This document shows, one piece after another, positions 41,301-48,212 of a stretch of 64,000 bases of DNA. The notes beneath the pieces were generated by a model, which did no database searches, had not been told where the DNA came from, and saw only the letters and a program-made list of their open reading frames with translations. A program made the translations under genes and the position numbers. Where the stretch lies: assembly GCF_000756305.1 (NCBI RefSeq), contig NZ_JRFE01000019.1, positions 168,830-232,829 of the forward strand, written 5' to 3'. Numbering within the stretch: the first letter of the stretch is position 1; every line of letters begins with the position of its first letter. This DNA is from Myxosarcina sp. GI1 (GTDB taxonomy: Bacteria > Cyanobacteriota > Cyanobacteriia > Cyanobacteriales > Xenococcaceae).

Positions 41301-42492
41301 CTGGTTGTTACCTAACGGTAAAATAAAATATTTTGAATCGAGAGGCGAGCCTACTACTGATAGTCGAGGCAAACTGCTCAAAGTTTGGGGAACAATTATT
41401 GATATCAGCGATCGCATTCAGGCAGAAAAAATCCTCCAGCGCAGTGAGGAACAGCTAAACCTGATTACTAATGCTCTGCCAATTTTAATTGCTTATATCA
41501 ACGACCGACAGTGCTATCGCTATAACAACCGTACCTACGAAACCTGGTTTGGCAAACCCCGTTCTGCCTTGCTGGGACTTCATATTAGAGAGTTAGTCGG
41601 AGAAGCCACCTATCAACAAATGCTTCCCTATATCAAAACAGCTTTATCTGGAAAAGCGGTCACTTTTGAACTTCAGTCCCTTGGGGAAAGCGGCAATAGC
41701 TATTGGCTGAATAATACTTATATTCCCGATTTTGATGCAGACGGCGAGGTCAAAGGATTTTTTTCCATGACTGAAGATATTAGCGATCGCAAAGCAATAG
41801 AAAAGATGAAAAGTGAGTTTATTTCGGTTGCCAGTCACGAAATGCGAACTCCTCTAACTTCGATTCATGGGATAATTAAATTATTATGTGCCAATCGTTT
41901 GGGCGAACTTTCCGATTTGGGAAGAGAAATGGCAACCCTGGCTTTGAGGAATAGCGAACGTCTGGTGCGTCTGGTTAACGATCTTCTCGATCTCGAACGT
42001 ATGGAGTCGGGAAAAGATCGGCTCGAATGCCAACAGTGTAATAGTGCCGAGTTGATCGAGCAGGCAATAACTACTATAGAATCAATGGCTCGGGAACATG
42101 AAGTCGTTATTGAAACTAACGTTCCCTCGATTGAACTCTGGGTCGATCGCGATCGCATCCTTCAAACAACTATTAACATCCTTAGTAACGCAATTAAGTT
42201 TTCAGCTGCCAACTCTAAAGTATTAGTAACTGTCAAACTACAAGGTAATGAAGTATTATTTGCAGTTAAAGATCGAGGTAGAGGAATTCCCGCAGATAAA
42301 TTGGAAACTATTTTTGAACGTTTTCAACAAGTAGACGCTTCGGATTCCCGCCAAAAAGGCGGTACTGGCTTGGGTTTGGCTATTTGCCGTCACATTGTCG
42401 AACAACATGGCGGCAAAATTTGGGTGAAAAGTGTTTATGGTCGAGGCAGCACTTTTTTCTTTACTTTACCTCAACTAAAAAACCCTTCGTAA
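38350..42492 (+). CDS. CBS/PAS/GAF sensor histidine kinase
   Basis: This 1380-residue soluble kinase has two CBS domains (about 25-150), three PAS domains (about 180-555, with WDWNVNTNQVFFSRRWKEML in the second), a GAF domain (about 575-735), three more PAS domains (about 765-1140), a HisKA domain with phospho-acceptor His1163 in SVASHEMRTPLTS, and an ATPase domain with GGTGLGLAICRHIVEQHGG. All catalytic boxes look intact. CBS pairs usually bind adenine nucleotides, so energy state may be one input among others. A single-receiver regulator follows 50 bp downstream and is the likely partner. Confidence 0.94.
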   Translation: MSNLNSARFIMQHERLPNSYNLEQFIDRPPLVVEPDTLLANVVASIHRQQQNKNNRSDCVLVVTAEQLVGIFTKSDLVRAIATEVELTTTAVAAVMTQPVTTIMRSQCDGIESVLSFVKHHLYSYLPVVDDEQKLIGVLDVCRLLQSLNPVQPESSRNEIDRDNEPNNKNCSECWQPDREWKRFLNINPSMLCIASFDGYFQRLNAAFTKILGFTQDELFAVPFINFVHPEDRTATIAEFESLITGKTTTSFENRYRTKNGDYRWLLWTAEAYGIEKIVCAAAIDITERKKFELALIESESRWQLALKGANDGIWDWNVNTNQVFFSRRWKEMLGYSEAEIGNNLEEWTKRVHPEDLDWVTRVIQDHFAKKIPFYITEHRMLCQDGSYKWILDRGQALWDKAGNVIRMAGSHTDISDRKQAEIELKQERDFSNAVIDTVGALIAILDRLGRIIRFNYTCEQITGYTFAEVEGKQVWDFLIAPEEKSAVRAVFERLLAGQITDRYENFWLAKDGSRHLISWSNTVLFDAEGKIEYIVATGIDVTEQRKVWNQLEHQYQQTRLLAEVTRKIRMSIELDEILQTTVTEVQQLLACDRVLIVKVLPNHTAIPISESLLPELPPMLGYKLADPLLVGEDATLPSKDGANAVGQYLPKYRQGEILAIDDLATASISFDIKQLLAQFEIKAKLVVPILSQNQLKGLLVTHQCYQARQWQQNEIELLIRLADQIGVAISQAQLLNHLEESVAERTIELTTINSLLQEEISERKQTEAALRENQQKLAGILDNADEAIISIDERQQIQMFNQGAEKIFGYLACEIIGQSLDLLLPQAYRQIHRQHVKKFGNSLESARSIDERSSKVFGLRKNGEEFPAEASIAKLSTREGMLFTVMIKDVTERLQAKEKLEASQALLAKAEKIAKIGSWEYDSIARQISWSEELFIILGFSDSRSIPPCTEVISRIHPDDCLLVTNTLQKGHRNGEPWQFNFRWLLPNGKIKYFESRGEPTTDSRGKLLKVWGTIIDISDRIQAEKILQRSEEQLNLITNALPILIAYINDRQCYRYNNRTYETWFGKPRSALLGLHIRELVGEATYQQMLPYIKTALSGKAVTFELQSLGESGNSYWLNNTYIPDFDADGEVKGFFSMTEDISDRKAIEKMKSEFISVASHEMRTPLTSIHGIIKLLCANRLGELSDLGREMATLALRNSERLVRLVNDLLDLERMESGKDRLECQQCNSAELIEQAITTIESMAREHEVVIETNVPSIELWVDRDRILQTTINILSNAIKFSAANSKVLVTVKLQGNEVLFAVKDRGRGIPADKLETIFERFQQVDASDSRQKGGTGLGLAICRHIVEQHGGKIWVKSVYGRGSTFFFTLPQLKNPS

Positions 42493-42542
42493 ACTTTCAA
42501 TAGCAATATTTCAACCGCAATCGACTTTTACTTCCGAAGAAC

Positions 42543-42917
42543 ATGGGTGCTAAACGTATTTTATTTATTGACGATGAAGAAGACATCAAAATTTTAGCTG
42601 GTTTTTGTCTCAAGACCGAAGCTGACTGGGAGATGCTGACGGCAGCTAATGGTATTGAAGGAATAGCAATTGCCGAAACCGAACAGCCAGATGCCATTTT
42701 GCTAGATGCCATGATGCCAAAACTCGATGGGTTGCAAACTTTAAATCTGCTACAAAATAACCCTAAAACCAAGCATATTCCCACGATTTTTATTACTGCT
42801 AAAGCTCAAGCCAGCGATCGCAGCCGCTTTTACGCTGCTGGTGCTAAAGGTGTAATTCTCAAACCATTTGATTCTCTAACTTTGGCAAGTCAGATTTCTG
42901 GATTTCTTGGTTGGTAG
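42543..42917 (+). CDS. CheY-like single-domain response regulator
   Basis: The 124-residue protein is a lone receiver domain. The acidic pair is in ILFIDDEED, the phospho-acceptor is Asp55 in AILLDAMMPKLDG, the switch Thr in IFITAKAQ and the Lys in GVILKPFD. With no output domain it probably acts by protein contact or in a relay. It follows the histidine kinase by 50 bp on the same strand, so the two form a probable operon and pair. The start MGAKRILFIDDEE is well placed. Confidence 0.93.
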   Translation: MGAKRILFIDDEEDIKILAGFCLKTEADWEMLTAANGIEGIAIAETEQPDAILLDAMMPKLDGLQTLNLLQNNPKTKHIPTIFITAKAQASDRSRFYAAGAKGVILKPFDSLTLASQISGFLGW

Positions 42918-43244
42918 CAAAACAATTACAATTTATTAATTTTTACATCTATAATTTTATTGATATTTTAGAATAAAAAGTTTTTTAAAAAACTATAGTC
43001 TAGAACATTTTGCGCTATACAAAATCTTCGTATTTATAAACTTCTTCACAAGTTCTTTAGATTTAAAATTTATGATTTAAATTAGCTTGAAGCAAGTTTA
43101 ACGCGACAAAATTCGAGCGATCGCTTAAGGGATCGTAAAAATTACTAGCAAACCAAGTTCGATATAAAACAAAATTTGCTGGAGCTATGACTTTAAAATC
43201 AAATGCGATCGAGCTATTTAAATTAACTTAAAGCGGATAAAAAA
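42918..43244. other. AT-rich gap, no gene seen
   Basis: These 327 bp hold no gene that I could support. They carry a few HIP1-like GCGATCGC sites and AT-rich filler. Confidence 0.4.
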
Positions 43245-43448
43245 ATGAAAACTCATCCTATTTGTCCCAATTGTTCTGGTACTATGCTACATCACTTTGG
43301 TAGTCATCGTGAGTACTGGTTTTGTCGTAGATGTTGGCAAGAAATGCCAGATTTAGAAACCATCATCGAAAACAAATATTATCCTCAAAAACAAATAGTT
43401 AATTTATCCATTGGCTTATCAAATAAAAACCAGCCAGTATCTGTATAG
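43245..43448 (+). CDS. Small zinc-ribbon protein
   Basis: This 67-residue protein has two cysteine pairs, CPNCSGTM at residues 7-10 and FCRRCW at 26-29, forming a four-Cys zinc ribbon. The stretch between has HHFGSHREYW. The tail is short and not conserved in a way I can name. Similar small ribbon proteins are common in cyanobacteria, and their role is unknown. The ATG at 43245 is preceded by an AAGCGG stretch. It stands alone. Confidence 0.7.
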   Translation: MKTHPICPNCSGTMLHHFGSHREYWFCRRCWQEMPDLETIIENKYYPQKQIVNLSIGLSNKNQPVSV

Positions 43449-43570
43449 GCGTTGCCGCTTGAAGTGATGACGTTTCATAAGCTAAAGCCTAAAGCCTTGT
43501 CTTAAAAGGACGGTAAATTAGACTTCTTGCATAAATATACTTTTTCGATACTAGTTTTTGATTTCAGACA

Positions 43571-43770
43571 CAGCCCTTCGGAGAAGGGCAAATATAGAGG
43601 CTATTGCTTCAAAGCCGCGCAGTCTGGAGGGCATGACGTATGCGCGGGCGGCACAAGGGCTCGAACACAGCGCGTTCGCGCATACGCCGCAAAGCGTCTT
43701 TGAGCCGTTAGGCTCTGTTTCAAGCCACGCGCCCTTGCGTATGCGCTGTGACTTCAGACTTCATACCCAA
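43571..43770. repeat. Large GC-rich hairpin-cluster repeat
   Basis: About 200 bp of GC-rich sequence made of small inverted repeats, including GCCCTTCGGAGAAGGGC at 43573-43589 and AACACAGCGCG with GCGCTGTG as outer complement. Forms of TATGCGC and CGCATAC recur in both orientations. It ends just before the 3' end of the aldo/keto reductase gene. Reading frames across it have a repeat-like composition and are not taken as genes. Confidence 0.75.
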
Positions 43771-43800
43771 CCAAGTTTGATGATTCGTGCGAGAGGTCTA

Positions 43801-44763
43801 TTATTGCGGCATCAACTGCTGGAGTCGCTGTGGTTCTTCTCCCAACCACTGAGGATTTTGGGCAGTGCTATCAAAAATAGAAGAAGTTTTAAATGGCTCG
43901 AATTCTCCCGTCGCCGCTGCCTCAGCGGTTTTATCTAACAACGATTGCACCTGCTTTTCGTCCATTGACTCGAAGGTGCGTACCGCTTCAAATGCCTGGT
44001 CGAGAATTTCCATACTATCGATACCCGTTATTACCACTGAAGTAGGTAGATTGAGGGCGTAATGCAGACATTCAATAGGAGTAGCGGTATTAGAGCGTAA
44101 CAGAATCCCGTTTGCCATAGTTTTCATCGCCAATATTCCAATATTTTGCTCGACCAATTCTGGAACGACTAGCTGGGCGAAACTTCGGTAGTGGGCATCC
44201 ATTACGTTCAAAGGCATTTGTACCGTATCAAACTTAAAGCCTTGTTTCGCTGCTACTTCAAGCATATGTAAGTGTATCTGAGGATCTTTGTGTCCCGTAA
44301 ATCCAATGTAGCGCAGCTTGCCAGCTTCTTTTGCTTCAATAAAAGCTTCGTTTGCGCCTCCCTCATCAAATACTCGATGGGGATCTTCGTAGCGAATAAT
44401 TTCGTGGTGCTGTACGAGATCGATGCAGTCTACCTGTAGACGCCTCAAAGACTCGTCTATTTGCTTGGCGGCTTCTTGCTTGGAACGACCATCAATTTTG
44501 GTCATTAAAAAGACTTTTTCGCGATAGCCGTCACGAAGGGCTTTGCCCATTCGCTTTTCGCTAATTCCATCATTGTAATCCCAGCTATTATCCATAAAAG
44601 TAATGCCGCGATCGATCGCCGAACGAATAATTTTGAGGCTTAGTTGCTCGTCAACTTTATCTAAACCGAGATGCCAACCGCCAAGTCCGATAACAGAAAC
44701 TTTCTCGCCCGTGTTACCTAGTTCTCGATATAGCATTGAGGAATTTTGGGAATTAGCTGGCAT
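43801..44763 (-). CDS. Aldo/keto reductase
   Basis: This 320-residue protein has the aldo/keto reductase barrel. The start has YRELGNTGEKVSVIGLGGWHLG, then the active-site aspartate and tyrosine in FMDNSWDYNDGISEKRMGKAL, the lysine in VFLMTKIDGRS and the histidine in DLVQHHEI. Such enzymes reduce aldehydes and ketones with NADPH. The C-terminal region is typical of the group with PSVVITGIDSMEIL. The substrate is unknown. It is a single gene next to a repeat cluster at its 3' end. Confidence 0.92.
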   Translation of the reverse strand: MPANSQNSSMLYRELGNTGEKVSVIGLGGWHLGLDKVDEQLSLKIIRSAIDRGITFMDNSWDYNDGISEKRMGKALRDGYREKVFLMTKIDGRSKQEAAKQIDESLRRLQVDCIDLVQHHEIIRYEDPHRVFDEGGANEAFIEAKEAGKLRYIGFTGHKDPQIHLHMLEVAAKQGFKFDTVQMPLNVMDAHYRSFAQLVVPELVEQNIGILAMKTMANGILLRSNTATPIECLHYALNLPTSVVITGIDSMEILDQAFEAVRTFESMDEKQVQSLLDKTAEAAATGEFEPFKTSSIFDSTAQNPQWLGEEPQRLQQLMPQ

Positions 44764-44973
44764 ATTTTTCTCTAATTTTAAAATCTACTATTATTTGATT
44801 AAATTAGAAAAATTCAATATATGGTATCCCCCTAAAGGTTGAGTGGTCTGGTAATTTGCTAGAGAAAAAAATATCGACAATTGAAAGCTGTAGTCTGCCA
44901 CACATCTAAAGACAGGAAAAAAAGTTATCTGTAGAATAGGTAAATGAGCGATTGATGTAGTAAGGAGTTAACT

Positions 44974-45618
44974 ATGACCAATATTGCTGTCATTGACTAT
45001 GACATGGGCAATCTTCATTCTGCTTGTAAAGGCTTAGAAAAAGCAGGAGCAACTCCTACTATTACTGATTCTGCCGCAAAAATACTTAATGCAGATGCGG
45101 TGGTTTTGCCAGGAGTTGGGGCATTCGATCCTGCGATGCGGCATCTTAGAGAGCGGAATTTAGAAGCACCAATCAAACAGGCGATCGCCCAGGGAAAACC
45201 GTTTTTGGGTATTTGTTTGGGTTTGCAAATTCTTTTTGAGGGTTCTGAGGAAGGAACAGAATCTGGCTTGGGTATTGTTGCGGGAATGGTACGGCACTTT
45301 AAAAGAGAACCAGAAATTACTATTCCCCACATGGGTTGGAATCAACTAGACTTGATACAGCCCCAGCTTCCCCTTTGGCAGCAGTTAAACCCAAATCCCT
45401 ACGTTTATTTCGTTCATTCTTTTTATGTCGATCCGCTAGATTCTAGTATAAATGCCGCAACCGTAACTCACGGTACGCAAACGGTCACTGCGGCGATCGC
45501 TCGCGATAATTTAATGGCGGTTCAATTTCACCCCGAAAAGTCTTCAGATAACGGGCTGCAAATTCTATCAAACTTCGTGGCTTTAGTAGAACAGTATCAG
45601 ATGGTTAGTAGCGTATAG
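44974..45618 (+). CDS. hisH: Imidazole glycerol phosphate synthase glutaminase subunit HisH
   Basis: This 214-residue class I glutamine amidotransferase releases ammonia from glutamine for HisF in histidine synthesis. The nucleophile is Cys81 in FLGICLGLQIL, and the His-Glu pair is in VQFHPEKSS. The start motif IAVIDYDMGNLHS is typical of HisH. An AAGGAG ribosome-binding site lies 8 bases before the ATG. hisF is not adjacent, as usual in cyanobacteria, where his genes are scattered. Confidence 0.97.
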   Translation: MTNIAVIDYDMGNLHSACKGLEKAGATPTITDSAAKILNADAVVLPGVGAFDPAMRHLRERNLEAPIKQAIAQGKPFLGICLGLQILFEGSEEGTESGLGIVAGMVRHFKREPEITIPHMGWNQLDLIQPQLPLWQQLNPNPYVYFVHSFYVDPLDSSINAATVTHGTQTVTAAIARDNLMAVQFHPEKSSDNGLQILSNFVALVEQYQMVSSV

Positions 45619-45722
45619 CAGTTATTGGCTAAATAAGACAAATTGCGATCGCGTTTTTATAGCTAAAATTCTTTTATTTATTTGCTCGTAGAAAGTTTTT
45701 CTGCGAAGAGCTACAGCATAAC

Positions 45723-46460
45723 CTAATGTAACTTAATATAAGTTTCAGCTTGTCTGACAGCTAAAATAACAAACGCCAGCCATAGCAAAGCAATTGCCAG
45801 TCCTGCAATTAGATCGCTGGGCCAATGTGCGCCAAGCACCAACCGCGACATCGAAATTAAACCAATCCAGACTAAAGCGAAAACAATAACAATTAATCGC
45901 TCTAACCAACTATGGGAAGATCGAAACCAAAGATAAAATAAAAAACCATAGACTACAGTTACTACAACCGCATGTCCAGATGGAAAAGAGTGTAACCCTG
46001 GTGCAGCTAGACCGTTGGCAATTAAATTGGGGCGATCGCGATTCCAAATTCCCCAACCAACCCAAACGATAGCAAATTGTAGCACGTAGGCGATCGCTGT
46101 CGTCGCTGCAATTAACGGTCGCGAAAACCAAGAAGTTAGAGCAGCAAAAGCAATTACTACTGGTAGCATACCCACTAAATTTCCTGGAGATTGCCAGGTA
46201 ACACCTTTGTTAAAACTCATAGGAAAGTGTTTGTCGATTTTTAAGAGCATTTGCTCGTCCCACGCTTGTAGACCTTCTGCGCTCATTGCCCAACGAGTTG
46301 CTACAAACATAATTAGCATACATATCCCCAAACCAACTGCTAGAGTAATAGCCCAACGCTGCCAGGCTTTAGCAGGAATTGCTTTTGCCGAATGCCAAAA
46401 TCTTTGAGTAACGTCTGTTGCTGTTCGAGCAATGAGCCATTGGTATTGTCTTGCGGACAT
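45723..46460 (-). CDS. PAP2-family membrane phosphatase
   Basis: From the ATG at 46458-46460 (MSARQYQWLIAR) this is a 245-residue protein with about six membrane segments. The three PAP2 motifs are visible: IWNRDRPNLIA (a variant of KxxxxxxRP), FPSGHAVV and SRLVLGAHWPSD. The family removes phosphate from lipid phosphates such as undecaprenyl diphosphate or phosphatidic acid. Which substrate is used here cannot be told. A TTG 15 bp earlier is possible but less likely. It converges with hisH. Confidence 0.9.
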   Translation of the reverse strand: MSARQYQWLIARTATDVTQRFWHSAKAIPAKAWQRWAITLAVGLGICMLIMFVATRWAMSAEGLQAWDEQMLLKIDKHFPMSFNKGVTWQSPGNLVGMLPVVIAFAALTSWFSRPLIAATTAIAYVLQFAIVWVGWGIWNRDRPNLIANGLAAPGLHSFPSGHAVVVTVVYGFLFYLWFRSSHSWLERLIVIVFALVWIGLISMSRLVLGAHWPSDLIAGLAIALLWLAFVILAVRQAETYIKLH

Positions 46461-46564
46461 AATCTTAAAAAACAAATTATATTTTGGTAGTTATCAACAA
46501 GGTATTGACTGTAACAACAATGTTTCTAAATTTTTATCTTTTGCAATCAATAGCGACGTTAAAC

Positions 46565-46901
46565 CTAAATATTGAGGCGACCAGTAGTAAATAGTTGATA
46601 ACCTCCGAAAAAACAAGCTAAAGATAGGACGAATTGCCATAAGCTCGTAGGATTTAAAATAGCTCTACTGCTGGCAAAAATTAGTAAAATTCCAATGCAT
46701 ATTGCTATACCACTCAAAAATTTGTTTCTTTAAAACAAAAAACATTAAAACACCTGCTGTGAGAAACCAAATAGAAGCATCAGCAGCTATACCACGCCAC
46801 CAATATGGATAAGAATTAGTTGAAAAATAAATATTTTGCCCTAAAAAATATATCCCTAATAGTAATAAAGCTAAACCAACCAACCTAATCAACAATCCCA
46901 T
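46565..46901 (-). pseudogene. Small membrane protein broken by a frameshift
   Basis: The frame starts at ATG 46899-46901 with MGLLIRLVGLALLLLGIYFL and is open for 78 codons. At about 46720-46735, in GAAACAAATTTTT on the minus strand, a shift of one base leads to a second frame that continues FLSGIAICIGILLIFASSR and then LWQFVLSLACFFGGYQLFTT up to a stop at 46565-46567. Both parts are strongly hydrophobic and fit as one four-helix membrane protein of about 111 residues. The first frame alone ends in the unlikely tail EWYSNMHWNFTNFCQQ. The family is not recognised. It may be a real mutation or a sequencing error. Confidence 0.65.
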
Positions 46902-46971
46902 GTTCTTAAATATATGCGTTTTACAATTTTAGATTTCCCAAATAAGTAAACATATCGAACAGATAGCAAGT

Positions 46972-47151
46972 CTAAAGCATAGTTTGGTTAATCAAAGCAG
47001 CTCTAACTATAGGGAGTTCGCTTCAACAGGTCGTGTATCTCGGACTTACTTTGTCTTTTCTAGTCGCTTAAGATTTTTCAATTTCTGCAACGGCAAAAGT
47101 AATAGTATTTTGACCCATAGTTGCGTCGAGGCGATCGATACTTTTCATCAA
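46972..47151 (-). pseudogene. Remnant of umuC (DNA polymerase V subunit), C-terminal end
   Basis: Translating the minus strand from 47151 gives LMKSIDRLDATMGQNTI, TFAVAEIEKS, a stop, ATRKDKVSPRYTTC, a stop, and SELPIVRA in one unbroken frame. This lines up with the C-terminal DUF4113 region of UmuC, where LM-x-x-(L/I)D-x-(I/L)N-x-x-(F/M)G precedes SW-x-M-(K/R)R-x-x-x-SPRYTT-x-W-x-(E/D)LP. Both stops fall where tryptophan is expected. The upstream part of the gene is not recognisable in the 290 bp to the left of the RTX-like gene, so it is an old fragment. It lies beside another decayed gene at 46565-46901. Confidence 0.65.
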
Positions 47152-47439
47152 CCGTTACTGTTTGTCTTAATTTTTTGCAGGACAAGTAATATCTACAAGA
47201 AGAACAAATATGTTGTACGTATTACTCGTAAAAATGCTACTAGCTTCAACCAGTGGCAACCACACCGAGTGCCATAGATTTAGCGTAAGTTAAATAAAGC
47301 CAATAAAGCATAAAAAACATTTAAAATAAGCCAATATTTTTTATTTATTATCAAAATCATTTTTTTGCATAATTTTTCTCCTTCGATCGTATAGAAATAC
47401 AGAACAAAACAAATCAACTTAAAACAGGAGAAAAAAACA
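47152..47439. promoter_or_regulatory. Gap upstream of the RTX-like repeat protein
   Basis: This 288-bp stretch may include further decayed umuC sequence (47152-47277), but I cannot align it. The promoter of the RTX-like gene should be at 47290-47420, which is very AT-rich. The ribosome-binding site CAGGAG at 47425-47430 is clear. Confidence 0.4.
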
Positions 47440-48078
47440 ATGGGAACTTACTACGGTAACAACAAAAACAATGTAATCGAAGGCAGCAAGCACGACGACT
47501 ATATTTATGGATACAAAGGCGACGATTACTTATATGGAGATAAAGGTCATGATTGGTTAGATGGAGGTAAGGATCATGATTGGTTAGAGGGTGGTAAAGG
47601 CGATGATTATCTCTACGGAGATAAAGGCGACGATTACTTATACGGAGATAAAGGTCATGATTGGTTAGATGGAGGTAAAGGTCATGACAATCTCTACGGA
47701 GGTAAAGGCGATGATTATCTCTACGGAGACAAGGGGCATGATTGGTTAGATGGAGGTAAAGGCGATGATTACTTAGATGGAGGTAAAGGCGATGATTATC
47801 TTTACGGAGGTAAAGGCGATGATTATCTCTACGGAGGTAAAGGGGCTGATACCTTTAGCTTCTATGAACTTGATGAAGGAATTGATACAATCGCAGACTT
47901 TAATTGGCAAGAAGGAGATATTATTGAGATAGACTCTTATGGTTTTGGAGCTTCTTCAACTCACGAATTTGAATACGATTATCACACTGGTGCTTTATCG
48001 TTTGATGGAACTCAATTCGCTACTTTAGAAAATGTGCCTAACGATTTTGCTACTGACTTAGATATTGTTTTATTTTAA
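47440..48078 (+). CDS. RTX-like calcium-binding protein built of nonapeptide repeats
   Basis: After a 14-residue start, residues 15-140 consist of fourteen nonapeptides of the types GGKGDDYLY, GDKGHDWLD and GGKGHDNLY. They fit the RTX consensus GGxGxDxUx, which forms a calcium-bound parallel beta roll. The remaining 72 residues have the usual RTX end domain with ADTFSFYELDEGIDTIADFN and EGDIIEID. No signal peptide is present, as expected for Type I secretion. Lysine at position 3 of nearly every unit and Tyr or Trp at position 7 are unusual. The ATG has a CAGGAG ribosome-binding site. Confidence 0.9.
   Translation: MGTYYGNNKNNVIEGSKHDDYIYGYKGDDYLYGDKGHDWLDGGKDHDWLEGGKGDDYLYGDKGDDYLYGDKGHDWLDGGKGHDNLYGGKGDDYLYGDKGHDWLDGGKGDDYLDGGKGDDYLYGGKGDDYLYGGKGADTFSFYELDEGIDTIADFNWQEGDIIEIDSYGFGASSTHEFEYDYHTGALSFDGTQFATLENVPNDFATDLDIVLF
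47482..47859 (+). repeat. 27-bp tandem repeat array in the RTX-like gene
   Basis: Fourteen units of 27 bp, some nearly identical at the DNA level (for example the units around 47611-47640 and 47773-47850), encode the nonapeptides. Such arrays change copy number easily by slippage or recombination. Confidence 0.85.
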
Positions 48079-48153
48079 AACTACACAATAATACAAAGCC
48101 TTGTCGAATTTACTAACTAAAATCGTTATTTTGGCTTATATTAGTCGCTAATT

Positions 48154-48187
48154 TAGCCCTGTAAGTTGCCTTATGGGGCTATTTTGT
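48154..48187 (+). terminator. Probable terminator after the RTX-like gene
   Basis: TAGCCC - 16-base loop - GGGCTA is followed by TTTTGTT. The stem is only six base pairs and the loop is long, so the strength is uncertain. It lies about 75 bp after the stop codon and just before the end of the convergent cphA2 gene. Confidence 0.55.
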
Positions 48188-48212
48188 TATCTTACTCTCA
48201 ATCCTAAAAAGC

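Noticed and set aside
43558-43938. Plus-strand frame of 126 codons
   Set aside because: It crosses the GC-rich hairpin repeat and runs into the antisense of the aldo/keto reductase; the composition is repeat-like.
46984-47277. Plus-strand frame of 97 codons with TTG start
   Set aside because: It is antisense to the umuC remnant and has no protein-like pattern.
47482-47859. CRISPR-like array
   Set aside because: The 27-bp repeats have no unique spacers and encode nonapeptides in frame.
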